The notes below the pieces were generated by a model. That model worked only from the letters and a program-made list of their open reading frames with translations, made no database searches and had not been told where the DNA came from. Below are positions 11,045 through 20,977 of a stretch of DNA of 64,000 bases, piece by piece. The translations under genes and the position numbers were made by a program. The DNA comes from Gari tellinella. Lineage: Eukaryota > Mollusca > Bivalvia > Cardiida > Psammobiidae. The number at the start of each line of letters is the position of its first letter. Within the stretch, counting starts at the first letter, position 1. The DNA is taken from positions 8,618,001-8,682,000 of the forward strand of contig OV277867.1 of the NCBI GenBank assembly GCA_922989275.2. Reading direction: 5' to 3'.

Positions 11045-11690
11045 GCGACTGCTGAAAAATGGCGTCTGTTCTGTTATTGTTTCCGAATTTAGATTGCAGT
11101 CATATAGGTATATTTACATTCACCCTGTAAAGTCTTTATGTAATCCTATTAAATATATGCGGTACATCTGCCGATGAACCTACGCTTCGAAACTTGTTTT
11201 AGCCAGTTCGGATTTCGCCCTGGTATTCGTGGACTTCTTCAAATAGACTACATCGGGCACTTAACACTAAGTTCCCATTGGTCGACGGTCATAAGGCACT
11301 AGCGGAGTGATACAGACCCATAGGTGGTTGCCATCGCGTTGAGCATATGTGTGTAAAAGGGTTAAGAAAACAACCGCGATCTGTATTTTTAGAATGTGCT
11401 TTGGCAATAGATATTCAAGTTGCACTGTTATTTGTTTGCCTTGTAAGTCTTTTCCATTCACAGAGAGAAAGTTTACTGGAAAAAATCCTGAATGTTTAAT
11501 ACAGTTAGAGTACATGTAGTTGGGACTACTTTCTCACCATATTTAGAAACTGGAATGGCTATTACATCGACATTACATCTATCAAACCTCTTTGACCGGT
11601 ATATGATAAATTCTTATACAGAAAAACAAATCTGGCCAATAAACACATTAAATTGACAAGACAGAAAATATAAATATAAATATTTACGAA
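11045..11690. other. Unassigned stretch upstream of the first recognised exon
   Basis: No signal-peptide exon for the gene starting at 11874 could be recognised here. No clear repeat family was seen. Confidence 0.4.
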
Positions 11691-11873
11691 ATTTACCCCC
11701 TGCGAAGCTAATGTAGTCATACCGTCATGAACGTCAAAAATATGTTGTTTATTCCTATAAGAAACAATCGATAGGGTCTCAATACAATTTGGTCCAAAAT
11801 GTTTAGAAATGCACGACAGCAAAGGGGTTTATCATGAAGCGGCTGAAGTGTAAGTATTGTTAATTAGTTGCAG

Positions 11874-12021
11874 GACCCCAGACTGTTGCACGTGCGTGTG
11901 AATACCAAGAAGCAATGGATACCTTTTTCTCATGCATTCGACAATGGGCCTATGGAGGAATTTATAGAGATGACCCATCAGCCTTCCTTAGAGATATAAC
12001 CGTTACGGGGGAGATATGCAG
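11874..12021 (+). CDS. Cys-rich GPI-anchored protein, first recognised exon
   Basis: The acceptor TTAGTTGCAG and donor TGCAG|GTAGAT bound a 148-nt exon, entering in phase 1 and leaving in phase 2. It encodes 48 full codons. Three cysteines have spacing C-x11-C-x27-C, beginning ACEYQEAMDTFFSC and ending TVTGEIC. The pattern suggests a helical, disulfide-rich extracellular domain. An upstream exon must supply the start codon and signal peptide; I could not identify it. No protein family is recognised. C. elegans T20D4.11/DUF19-type helical Cys-rich domains are only a superficial comparison. Confidence 0.75.
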
Positions 12022-12024
12022 GTA

Positions 12025-12235
12025 GATGTGCCAAAACAAATTGCGAACAGTGTGATTACTTCTCTGTCGTGACGACATCAAATTTTAAACAATTGTCGTC
12101 TGCTTTTATTTCTCTTTTTTGTTGAAACTAGTGTCAAACAGTTTGGATCCTGTTACGCATAACTTTCTAATTTTTAAAAATAAAAGTAAGCAGATAAAAA
12201 ATAAGCAGACGATTATATGTCAGAGACTGTGGTGA
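12025..12235. repeat. Family R-like element in the intron
   Basis: TCTGTCGTGACGACATC, AACAATTGTCGTCTGCTTTT and GTGTCAAACAGTTTGGATCCTG are arranged like one half of family R. It starts within about 30 nt of the preceding donor site. Confidence 0.45.
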
Positions 12236-12478
12236 GCCTTTGCCATTTGATCGTAAAACATCAGGGATGAACGTCATGTAAAGTAAATGTATCAGACAAA
12301 ATGGCGTAGCCACTGATAACCCTTCCGGTTTGGGTGGCATACTCTTCTGGAAAGAATTTTTTTTAAAAGACAGATTCGTTGCTATGCATTATCGTGCATT
12401 GGATCATAGTTAGTCGTTGAGATGTTTGTAAAGAGATCAATAATGCACAACTACGAATTTGTGATTTAAGAAATAATC

Positions 12479-12562
12479 TTTATTAATAGCTTAATTTGTT
12501 GGTAAATTAAACTTGCCGCGAACGTTTTCTTTATGGCCTGGGTTCGAATCCCAAATACGACA
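12479..12562 (+). other. tRNA-like segment
   Basis: TAGCTTAATTTGTTGG is a weak A box and GGGTTCGAATCCC a strong B box, about 50 nt apart. This is similar in layout to the tRNA-like block of family T, although the family T termini were not found. Confidence 0.4.
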
Positions 12563-12719
12563 AATATTGATTTCATTAAATTTACTTTTTAACATATTTT
12601 TCCTAAACATATATTTACGTGTTGATATAAAAACGACTATCATCAATTTACAAAACATTGTTCTTAAGGCCAAATCTGGTAGTCAATCTCTTGGAAAGTA
12701 ATATAGCAATCGTATGCAG

Positions 12720-12935
12720 AACAGCAAGACTTTATTTTCCCAAAAAATGCGTTTTAGCTTAAAAAAACATAATAACAATTACAACAGTTTGGAGCCCGCT
12801 AAGACGCCTGGTCGAATTGTTTGACACTCAGATAAGAATTAATTGTTAAAATATTCAAGTCATTGACATTTTAATGCAATGCGTTTACTTTTCGTTTGCA
12901 TTTAAACGGGAACGATTAACATCGTCTTCACTGTA
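12720..12935 (-). mobile_element. MITE family A, old diverged copy
   Basis: Decayed versions of every family A landmark are present in order: ATTTTCCCAAAAAATGCG, CAACAGTTTGGAGCC, GCTAAGACGCC, TTTGCATTTAAACGGG, CTTCACTGTA. The 3' edge lies 34 nt upstream of the next exon. Confidence 0.7.
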
Positions 12936-12969
12936 GTTGTATAACTTTGTTTATGTTTTACTTAATAAG

Positions 12970-13094
12970 GAAAGGATCAATTGCCAGCATGCAAGACTGT
13001 ATATCAACGAATGTCCCAGTGAACTGCCACAGTGCCCATAGATACTGGAGGGCCACCAGAGGGAAGTTCAAGTTAATTTGTCGACATTATCGAG
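12970..13094 (+). CDS. Cys-rich GPI-anchored protein, second recognised exon
   Basis: The exon ends at CGAG|GTAAGA in phase 1. Two acceptors keep the frame (phase 2 entry): TTAATAAG before 12970, preferred because of the pyrimidine-rich stretch and a TATAAC branch-like motif 25 nt upstream, and TTGCCAG before 12988. They differ by six residues. The encoded segment has three cysteines (MQDC, C-x8-C-x17-C) and a basic stretch including HRYWRATRGKFKLICRHYR. The phase matches both neighbouring exons. Confidence 0.75.
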
Positions 13095-13269
13095 GTAAGA
13101 GGTCGCTAAGGAGGTAAAACTTCATTATTTCTTAACAAGTATACTTTCAGTGTTTTCTGATTTGCTTTTTGACACGCATTAAACAACAACTTCTTGTAAG
13201 ACTAATGGTGTGTCTTTTTGTGATTGGCCGCTTAGCACGGGTTCGACTGTGCCACCAGGGAGTGCATCT

Positions 13270-13519
13270 TACAGTGGAGAATCTGTTATTCTTTCCCAAT
13301 AAACGCGTTTACGCTAAAATTATTATTTGCAGTGCAAACAGTTTGGAGCCAGATCAGACGCCGGGTTACCCGGCGTCTGATCAGGCTCCAAACTGTTTGC
13401 CACCAAGATAAATATGAATTATCAGAATTGTCAAAAAGTTGTACTTTTCTACGTTTTAGTGTTTTGCGTTTGCGTACGTTTGCGTTTAAACGGGAAAGAA
13501 TAACAGATTCTCCACTGTA
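13270..13519 (-). mobile_element. MITE family A, complete copy, reverse
   Basis: TA-CAGTGGAGAATCTG and CAGATTCTCCACTG-TA ends are present, with intact arms and core. It lies in an intron of the Cys-rich gene. Confidence 0.93.
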
Positions 13520-13548
13520 ATGTTGTCACGTTATATTGCATCTATAAT

Positions 13549-14020
13549 TGAGCATTGCCATGACAAAACCAGCTTTATTGCATTGCAAACAGTGTATATC
13601 AACACTTTTTGACATTCATATGTTCTAGAACATTTTATGTAGCTGCAGGGCTGCCATAAGTTGACATAAAAAATCCTAAGATTTCCAAAGTTGCATTTTT
13701 CAAGTGCGATTTTACGAATCGTACCTTTACCCCACCCATAGCCTTTTTCTTGTTTTGTTGACATGCGACCATTTAAAGCAGGCTGTAAGTAAAGCAGAAT
13801 GCGCCTTAGGGCGCATTCTGCTTTACTTTCAGCCTGCTTTAAGCTACCATGTACTGGGAAAAATCCTGAGATTTAGGAAAAGTCCGGAGAAATGGCAGCC
13901 CTGTAGCTGTATTATAGACGGTATTAGGAAGTCCAGATACAGAGCAAGATATGACAACGGTGCTTGGTCTGTACAATGTTGCAAGGCAATAAGTTAAGTT
14001 TTGTCATGGCACGGCTCATA
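13549..14020. mobile_element. MITE family P, split by a nested family D element
   Basis: The left end GAGCATTGCCATGACAAAACC faces the right end GTTTTGTCATGGCACGGCTC. Copies at 20072 and 40079 share these ends plus TTATTGCATTGCAA. A family D element occupies 13646-13903. In this copy the CAAACAGTGTATATC half-core has lost its partner. Confidence 0.8.
13646..13903 (+). mobile_element. MITE family D with 6-bp target duplication
   Basis: CAGGGCTGCCAT...ATGGCAGCCCTG is flanked by TAGCTG at 13640-13645 and 13904-13909. The middle carries the second hairpin core, AAAGTAAAGCAGAATGCGCC...GGCGCATTCTGCTTTACTT, shared with family C. It is inserted in a family P element. Confidence 0.88.
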
Positions 14021-14175
14021 AGTGTGCAAACTGCATATCTCGTGCTGTTTGTTTGTCTGAGTGAAATAATATTTGTTCTTTTCTGTTCTAATCAATAGTC
14101 GACTTCGATAACTAAATCTCGCTTAACCCATTTATGCCAAGTTGAATCGTCCATGCTTATATTTTGGATGTGTCC

Positions 14176-14440
14176 ATACAGTCGAACTTCGATATCTCGA
14201 ACTCGGTTAAGAACATACCCTTATTTCAAAGTCCAAGCCGCGTTTTAACTTTGCAACACGGGTATACCAAGCTTGAAATAAGGCAATTTCATGTTTCGAA
14301 ATATCTGATAATTCTAGTTATGCAAGTTCGAGATAGTTTTGATGTTGTCTTTGATATAAATTTCTGTAAACAAACAGTGCAGACTCAGATCAGACGCTGC
14401 ATTATGCGGCGTCTGATCTGAGTCAGCACTGTTTGCCTGT
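14176..14440. mobile_element. Family S (CAGTCGAA) element beside a hairpin core
   Basis: TACAGTCGAACTTCGATATC starts an element with internal inverted motifs around GAAATAAGG. It is followed by a well-kept core: CAAACAGTGCAGACTCAGATC...GATCTGAGTCAGCACTGTTTG. Family S at 53665-53912 lacks this core. Confidence 0.6.
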
Positions 14441-14580
14441 GTCCTTCTTATGGGACGCTATGCACGAATGTGTGAAAATCAAACGCACCCATATTTCATA
14501 GTCATGGCTTCGCAACGCTAGTGATATAATTGACTAGATGCTGCCACCGTACTTGTACGATTCTGGAACCGACTTTACCA

Positions 14581-14806
14581 TTAAACCTTCAAATCCATAG
14601 ATGCGTATTTGTACGCCTCTAATCTATTCCTCCATTTAAAAAAACAGTCATGAAAATGTATCTTAGCAAATAGTTTCTATATTCCAGTAGATGATAGCTT
14701 AAAGCAGGTTGGAAGTAAAGCAGAATGCGCGTTCTGTTTTTCTTTCAACCTGCTTTAAGCGATCACATATATTTTATACTAGAAACAGGCTATGAAGTAA
14801 ATGGTT
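14581..14806 (-). mobile_element. MITE family C (TTAA type)
   Basis: TTAAACCTTCAAATCCATAG faces AGGCTATGAAGTAAATGGTT. The core AAGCAGGTTGGAAGTAAAGC...CTTTCAACCTGCTTTAAGC has a shortened tip (GAATGCGCGTTCTG). Confidence 0.75.
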
Positions 14807-14826
14807 GAGTGATATACGGATTCCAC

Positions 14827-15058
14827 TTAACCCTTTCACTGCCAAAGATTTCGTGAAATTTTTACCGCGTCACCGTTTCAATGTCGTCTGCTTCAATTTT
14901 GTTGTCTGCAACGGCATTTCAAAGTTAAAATAAATAAGGCAGTATGACTGAGGAAACTTCAAACGAGTGTCAAACAGTTTCGATCCTAGGCGGTGTCTGA
15001 TCAGGATCGAAACTGGTTGCAAACGCGCTTTTAAGCGTCATTTAGAGCGAAAGGGTTA
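14827..15058 (+). mobile_element. MITE family G (TTAA type)
   Basis: TTAACCCTTTCACTGCCAAAG faces GAGCGAAAGGGTTA. Between them lie GTCGTCTGCTTCAATTTTGT and the core CAAACAGTTTCGATCCTAGG...GATCAGGATCGAAACTGG. The right end is 32 nt upstream of the following exon, so this element forms the branch-point region of that intron. Confidence 0.78.
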
Positions 15059-15090
15059 TGCGAGTTACTACTCAATTCTTTATTTTGCAG

Positions 15091-15202
15091 AATTCAAGGA
15101 GGAACACAAACACTGTCGGATCAACGAAGACGTATTACAAAAGCACACACGGTGTACGACAGAAAATTTCAATCGATTAAGACACAGACACAACTTCTGC
15201 TT
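15091..15202 (+). CDS. Cys-rich GPI-anchored protein, third recognised exon
   Basis: The acceptor TTTATTTTGCAG and donor TTCTGCTT|GTAAGT bound a 112-nt exon, phase 1 in and phase 2 out. It joins in frame to both neighbours. It encodes EFKEEHKHC through RHRHNFC with cysteine spacing C-x12-C-x14-C and a high content of His, Arg and Glu. The third cysteine closes the exon, as in exon one. A family G element ends 32 nt upstream of the exon. Confidence 0.8.
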
Positions 15203-15351
15203 GTAAGTACATATATGACGTTGATTGGTATATAAATACCCGTCGTAGAAGAGAAGTCGAATCGGATAGGGGAAATATTTGCCGGAAAAAAATGACAGTG
15301 GGTCCCTTTTAACTCTTTCCCTGCCAATATGACGTAATAACCCGTCTAATA

Positions 15352-15500
15352 CGTCCGGCGTCTGATCAGGATAAAATCTGTTTTCCATTTAGATAAAAAA
15401 AAATATTAATCGTCAGAATTGTCAAAAGGCTCTCGTTTTACACAATTCATTGAGTTTTGTTTGCGTTTTGTTTCGTTTAAGGTAGCGTTTTACGAAATAA
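15352..15500. repeat. Half of family A, diverged
   Basis: GTCCGGCGTCTGATCAGG, then AATCTGTTTTCCATTTAGAT and GAGTTTTGTTTGCGTTTTG, follow the order of the family A core and outer arm. There is no clear terminus. Confidence 0.5.
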
Positions 15501-16606
15501 ATGATAAAATAGTCGTTTTATACTTTTTTACAAATCCTGATAGATAAAGGTATTTTCTACAAGTTACCAAATTCTCTCTTGCTTTCTCGGTCATTTTACC
15601 GGTAAATCACACGTCAGAATCCCCCCTGGGTGCCTCAATTGCGTAGATTACGTGACTATATAGGTGGTTTATTCCGAAGCTGTCAGAGGTGATTTACGAC
15701 TTTTAGCGTATTAAAATCGTTATTTTAATATGATTGGCTTTGTTAATTTGGGGCGGAGTTTAAAGAAATGGTTGATCATAAGCTGGGTCATGTTATTTGT
15801 TGAAAAAGAAGGTCTTAGTTGAATACCGGGCGGTCACGGGAGCCTAATTGACACATCAGTCAGTTAATTGGAGTTTCCGGCATTACATAATTTGAAGCAA
15901 GCGGTATTTTTGAACACCCCTAACTTTCGCTGTTGGGATTCGATTTTCGTGCGGTTTAAAGCAGATGAAATGGTATTATCTCCCCGAGGTAACCATGCCT
16001 TAGAAATTGTATAAGTAGCTCCAGTGGTCCGTTATAAAGCGTTACGTAATAGTGGTCGACTTTAAACCGTAAAAAGACTTTGATGTTACATAACAAAGGT
16101 TTGAAGTGGTATTTTAAAAATCTGAGACACGCATCCCTAGATATGTTTATAAAGAGTATTTTGGGCAATTTTAATCATGTTACAAATAAAGATGGCTTTG
16201 ATATCGTTGTTTGAATTTTTTTTAAATGTTCTTATAAAATCGCAAAAAATTAAAATATTCTTTGTAAATTGGCATATTCTCCCACTGTACATGAAGGCTG
16301 TATATGTGGATTTAGATATCAAGCTAATGCCTAACTATCACACTTTTTATTAATTCTTGTACATGTTTGCATTCATTGCACGCGATTCCTATTTCGCATA
16401 TAGTTATTTGAACTTATTTCACTTTGGCAAACATTTTGAATCCTGATCAATTCAATTCAAATCAAATGTAATTGGCATAAAAGATTCAAGATGTGTTTAT
16501 TCAGTAACGTAAACACATATCAAGTGTTTCTTATTACATCAATATAATCATGATAATATAAACAGAGTCACATGTCAAGAACTCCGTAAAAATCGTCACT
16601 TGCGTG
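15501..16606. other. Unassigned intronic stretch
   Basis: AT-rich with no recognised family. A weak half-core remnant (CAAACATTTTGAATCCTGATC) occurs near 16429. No exon could be supported. Confidence 0.4.
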
Positions 16607-16788
16607 TTAACCCTTTGAACCCTAGTCCCGCAAATAGGCGTTCTTTTCAAGGAGCCCTCTGATCAGGGTCTTCACTGTTTGTCATAATGCCAAACATTGA
16701 CAGAAACAACCCTGAAAAGTCAGAAATGGACTAGATAAAAATGGAAACTGGAATTGTCCATTTAAAGTTTCAGGGAGGAAAGAGTTAA
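16607..16788 (+). mobile_element. MITE family E (TTAA type), half of core deleted
   Basis: TTAACCCTTTGAACCCTAGTC faces AAAGTTTCAGGGAGGAAAGAG-TTAA. The left half of the core is missing; only GGAGCCCTCTGATCAGGGTC and CACTGTTTGTC remain. Complete copies are at 35657 and 54300. Confidence 0.85.
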
Positions 16789-17287
16789 AGTAACATACAG
16801 TGAAACTCGCTTATAACGATCTTGGATGTACATTGCGACATATTGGATATACGCTTTTATGTTCTACAGTGCACTTAGATTTTTAAATATGTCTCGTCAA
16901 TATTTTCAAAACACTGTCCGTGCCTCCATCTACTAACAATAATGATAATGATAGATAATACATAAGACTTTATTTAATGAGATAACTCATTTGATAACAC
17001 CAATCTTCCACGAGGCCCTCAATATAACATACGTTATTTAAACAAGAGTAAAATTTAGGCCTTCATTTGTTTTAGTTTTGTTTTTAAGTTTAATGGATTT
17101 TTCATTTTCAATTTGTTACTGACATAACAACATCACAAAGATATCAAACAATTTGTCTATAGACGGATGTTCTACCGCGATATATATCGGTCGGACGTTG
17201 TATCGCAATACATGTTCTAGTATATCGATACGTATTATTGTTTCTCTGATGTACAATTTATACAGTTTTCCCTTTCTTCTATAACAT

Positions 17288-17614
17288 CCAGTGGGAGACA
17301 AAGAGTGTTTGTGTTGTTCGGGGTAGTTGTTAAAGGGAGGAAAAATCGACTTACATTTGCAAACAGTTTGAATCCAGAACAAACGCCGCGTAACGCGGCG
17401 TCTGATTTGGATTCAAACTGTTTGTCATCCGTCATTACGTTGTGTTCTTTTGTCAAAATGTCCAGTATATGACTTTGAGACAAAACAGCAGACGACAATT
17501 ATAAGCAGATATTATTGCAGCCGCGTAAAGGTTTTATATAATTGTCTTGTTTGGGGAAGCGTTTTTGTATGGAGCGAATCGGAGTTCAGAGGGTCGTTGT
17601 GGGGAGGGGCACTG
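17288..17614 (-). mobile_element. MITE family B
   Basis: GTGGGAGACAAAGAGTG, the core CAAACAGTTTGAATCCAG...CTGGATTCAAACTG-like halves around CGCCGCGTAACGCGGCG, AGCAGACGACAATTATAAGC and the end GTCGTTGTGGGGAGGGGCACTG all match other family B copies. Confidence 0.8.
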
Positions 17615-17628
17615 TGTTTTACATGTAG

Positions 17629-17886
17629 CAGGGCTGCCATTTCTCCGGATTTTTCCTAAATCTCCGGATTTTGTTCCCAGTACATGGTAACTTAAAACAG
17701 GCTGTTAGTAAAGCAGAATGCGCCCAAAGGCGCATTCTGCTTTACTAATAGCCTGCTTTAAGTAGTCGCATGTCAACAAAACAAGAAAAAGGCTATGGGG
17801 TAAAGGTACGATTCGTAAAATCGCACTTGAAAAAATGCGAATTTGGAAATCTTAGTTTTTTTTCATGTCAACTTATGGCAGCCCTG
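17629..17886 (-). mobile_element. MITE family D with 6-bp target duplication
   Basis: CAGGGCTGCCAT and ATGGCAGCCCTG termini are flanked by ATGTAG at 17623-17628 and 17887-17892. The central core AAAGCAGAATGCGCC...GGCGCATTCTGCTTTAC is shared with family C. It ends 20 nt before the next exon. Confidence 0.9.
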
Positions 17887-17906
17887 ATGTAGTTGTTCTC
17901 TTTCAG

Positions 17907-18040
17907 ATCAGCCCGAGAGTACTACGAGTGCACTAAAAGGGCGTTTGGTAAACACTGCACGGACAAGGCAACCAAGTTTTTCCTAAAAGTTTTATACACA
18001 GAAATGTACCCAGAAGCTGAGCACCGGGACTGCCAGTTTG
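17907..18040 (+). CDS. Cys-rich GPI-anchored protein, fourth recognised exon
   Basis: The acceptor GTTCTCTTTCAG and donor CAGTTTG|GTATGA bound a 134-nt exon, phase 2 in and phase 1 out. It encodes SAREYYECTKRAFGKHC and ends EAEHRDCQF, cysteine spacing C-x8-C-x24-C. This completes twelve cysteines in four exons, three per exon, an even number compatible with six disulfides. The whole polypyrimidine tract sits in the 20 nt between a family D insertion and the exon. Confidence 0.82.
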
Positions 18041-18261
18041 GTATGACAGTTTTCTTTTTGTTTTAACGTTTTCAAAAATACTCATGTAGCTTACGCTTTA
18101 ACCCATTATTTCATAAATATGCCTCGTTATGTTTTAATCATTCATACTCTAGAGAAAGTAGTACCGACTTAGGAAGTCTTGAACATAAAATACAGAAGGT
18201 ATTTCCAGTATATTTCCGGATGGTAGCATACAACAGATGGAAAGAAAACCCTGAATGCTTC

Positions 18262-18298
18262 TGAAAAAGCGTTCTGCTTTACTTTCAACCAGTTTTAA
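18262..18298 (+). repeat. Family C core fragment at the insertion point of family T
   Basis: AAGCGTTCTGCTTTACTTTC and AACCAGTTTTAA are the right half of the C core. The family T element begins at its terminal TTAA. Confidence 0.6.
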
Positions 18299-18840
18299 AG
18301 CGACTCGCAACCAGATGGTGCATTAAAAATAGTAATTTGTAAATATGTGTCAAACGCTTATATAAATGGTAAAGAATTAGTTTAGGATAAGAAATTCTGT
18401 TTAAAAAAATGTATTTCAATAAAAAAAAATATTGGTCTCTGGTGGGATTCGAACCCGGGGCCCCGGCATTGGCGGACAGAAGGCAAAATAGGGGAAACCG
18501 CTTAGACCAATGGACCACGGAACTATCCGTTTATCTCGGATCGATTTAACGTATTTCAATGTGTAGCTATCGAAAGTGCATACAACTTCGTAATTCGGCT
18601 CGTGTTTATGTCTAAGCCCGTGTAGAGAAGCAACAACAACAACTATACCGTCTACTAGTCGGTATAGAAAAACGATGGAAAATATCTAAAAATCTAAGAT
18701 TCGGTGACGATTCTTAAGACTTTTTTTGGACTGATCATATTTTTTTAATGTCAGAAGCCAAATAATGCCACAAATTTGCTTTTATTTGAGTATTTTATTT
18801 TATTTTGACAAGTACACCATCCGGTTGCGAGTCCCTTTAA
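18295..18840 (-). mobile_element. TTAA-flanked MITE carrying a tRNA-like segment (family T), reverse
   Basis: TTAAAGCGACTCGCAACC and CCGGTTGCGAGTCCCTTTAA are the two ends. The interior (TTTGAGTATTTTATTTTATT, AACGATGGAAAATATCT) matches 2397-2938 in reverse. The tRNA-like block on the minus strand (18431-18530) has a good B box GGGTTCGAATCCC and A-box-like TGGTCCATTGGTCTAAG. Confidence 0.82.
18431..18530 (-). other. tRNA-like segment inside family T
   Basis: On the minus strand, TTCCGTGGTCCATTGGTC, a long variable arm region and CCGGGTTCGAATCCCACC form a tRNA-like order, followed by T-rich DNA. The sequence between the A and B boxes differs strongly from the copy at 2709-2800. Confidence 0.55.
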
Positions 18841-19086
18841 CCCTTTCACTCTCAATAACACTTAAAAGCACGTTTGCACACACAGTTAAGATCCTGATCA
18901 GACGCCGCGTAACGCGGCGTCTAATCAGGATCAAAATTGTTTGACGCTCGTATCGAAATTGTGGTTATCATACTGCCTTTAATATTAACTTTGAAACGAT
19001 ATTGCAGACAACAAAATTGAAGCAGACGACAAGGAAACGGTGAAGGGTAAAAATATCATGAAATTTTTGACAATGAAAGGGTTTTA
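18837..19086 (-). mobile_element. MITE family G, sharing its TTAA with family T
   Basis: TTAACCCTTTCACTCTCAATA faces TTTTTGACAATGAAAGGGTTTTAA. The core GATCCTGATCAGACGCCGCG...GGCGTCTAATCAGGATC is intact. The left TTAA is also the right edge of the adjoining family T element. Confidence 0.85.
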
Positions 19087-19437
19087 AGTAGTTAGCCTGT
19101 TAAAAAATCTAGAAACAATCTATGGGCTAAAACGTTGATAGTTTCAATGAGTTTACATCAGTCTACCATGTCCTGTATATCCTTATGTACGATATGAAAG
19201 TGTAATCTGCTACAGTTATCAAATATTAATAAAAGGTAATTTCTTTCAGAAGATCTAATCAGAGAGTTAAACAGTATGTGTGCAGACGAAAAGAAGAGTG
19301 GCTTAACCCATTTCCCCATACACGCGCCTTTTAGCGCTTTTAATTTATTCATCCACTGAAGAAAATATTAATAGTTCCAATTTAGATCTATATCGACATG
19401 AACATGTATCAAAACTACTTTTTGTGAGAATTCGAAT

Positions 19438-19677
19438 TTAACCCTTTACCTTATAGCCTATTTATAGTATTGAAGATAGGTGACTACTTAAAGCAGGTTG
19501 AAAGTAAATCAGAATGCGCCTTAAGGCGCATTCTGCTTTACTTTCAGCCTGTTTTAAGCTATAATGTGCTAGAATATAGAAAATATTCCCTATAATATAT
19601 ATTCATGACTGATTAAAGTGGAACTATTTTCTTCAGCGAAGGAATATATCAAATTCGCTAAAAGACGCTAGGGTTAA
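19438..19677 (+). mobile_element. MITE family C, complete
   Basis: TTAACCCTTTACCTTATAGCC faces AAAAGACGCTAGGGTTAA. The core AAGCAGGTTGAAAGTAAATC...CTTTCAGCCTGTTTTAAGC has the tip GCGCCTTAAGGCGC. The right TTAA is 22 nt before the final exon of the Cys-rich gene. Confidence 0.9.
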
Positions 19678-19699
19678 TATCTTTACTATGGATTTTCAG

Positions 19700-19923
19700 A
19701 TGATGTTATTGCCGAAATCCATTCAAGTGATCCAATTTACTCGAAGACCAATCTGGAACCACAGCGGTTGGACGAATACAATCCAAGATGGGGCGGCGAT
19801 ACATCGATGAGTGGGCGTTACAATGCCATGAGATCAGGGGTGAAGAGTAACAATAACCCCAATACGTTATCGCTGTGTTTGACATTATACGGTTCTTTGT
19901 ATCTGTATCTCTCTTGGTTTTGA
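19700..19923 (+). CDS. Cys-rich GPI-anchored protein, final exon
   Basis: The acceptor ATGGATTTTCAG joins in phase 1 and the frame runs 73 further codons to TGA at 19921. After a hydrophilic spacer (EPQRLDEYNPRWGGD) comes a small-residue region (SGVKSNNNPN) and then a terminal hydrophobic run LSLCLTLYGSLYLYLSWF. A small-residue cleavage zone followed by a hydrophobic tail at the extreme C-terminus is the usual GPI-anchor signal. The visible protein is about 246 residues without its start. Function is not recognised. Confidence 0.78.
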
Positions 19924-20071
19924 AGGACAACCATGTAGACCTTGTGATAACGGAAATGTCTGCTAAAATGCTCAAGTTTTATGGTCGCTGACCTTTCGTG
20001 CCAAATGGGAGTTTCCTTTGCCCAGAAATGCCATGCCCATGACAATTAACAGCGTTTGAAACATATACCGG

Positions 20072-20554
20072 TATGAGCAATACCATGACAAGACCTGCTT
20101 TATTGCATTGCAACATTGTACAGTGGAGAATCTGTTATTCTTTCCGGTTTAAACGCAAACGTACGCAAACGCAAAGCACTAAAACGTATAAAAGTACAAC
20201 TTTTGGATAATTCTGATAATTCTTGTTTATCTTGGTGGCAAACAGTTTGGAGCCTGATCAGACGCCGGGTTACCCGGCGTCTGATCTGGCTCCAAACTGT
20301 TTGCACTGCAAATAATAGTTTTAGCGTAAACGCGTTTATTGGGAAAGAATAACAGATTCTCCATTGTACAGTCCAAGCACTGTTGTCATCCAAGGATCTG
20401 TAGCTGAGTTTGGTCTACACAGCCAAATGCCCTTTTAACACAGCTAAAAACATTGCTTCAGATGCATGTTGGTGTCAAACAGTGTATGTCAATGCCAGCC
20501 GCCGCGTCTATGACGCAATGCAATAAGGCAGGTTTTGTCATGCCACGGCTCATA
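20072..20554. mobile_element. MITE family P, split by a nested family A element
   Basis: Ends ATGAGCAATACCATGACAAG and TTTTGTCATGCCACGGCTCAT are present. The interior AAGCACTGTTGTCATCC and GAGTTTGGTCTACACAGCC matches 40079-41193. A family A copy sits at 20119-20368. Confidence 0.85.
20119..20368 (+). mobile_element. MITE family A nested in family P
   Basis: ATTG-TA-CAGTGGAGAATC and GATTCTCCATTG-TA-CAGTCC. The uninterrupted sequence at 40130 reads ATATTGTACAGACC, so a single TA has been duplicated. This directly shows the TA target. Confidence 0.95.
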
Positions 20555-20639
20555 AGTATATGAAATAAGGTGAAAGAAGAGAAGTTGTTACACTGATGTT
20601 TGAAATGGTCATGCTTGACTTTTGTTTAATTTTGTTTTT

Positions 20640-20848
20640 TATCCCTTCATTGCCGTACCCGGGTACGATAGTTATTTGCAAACAGTTTGGATCCTGATCA
20701 TAAGCCACGTTCCGCGTCTTCTGATAAGGAACCAAAGCGTTTGACACTCGTTTCAATATTTCTCTTATGTCAAAATACCTTAAATTAAGAAATAAAAACA
20801 AACGACAATTGTTTAGATTTGATGACGTCATGGTGGTGAAGGAGTTAA
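20640..20848. mobile_element. MITE family R
   Basis: ATCCCTTCATTGCCGTACCC faces GTGGTGAAGGAGTTAA. The core is CAAACAGTTTGGATCCTGATC with a diverged partner, and the GATGACGTCATGG block is present as in the copy at 1514. Confidence 0.7.
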
Positions 20849-20977
20849 AGCAAAATAAACTACTGTAGGAGTGTAGGCCTATATCTGGAGGAAAGTTTAG
20901 TTGCGTTATTGGAAAGGAACGAATTGGTTACCCCTAGCCTCACCAGCCATGCTGCACAAGCGTTCGGTACCTGCAAT

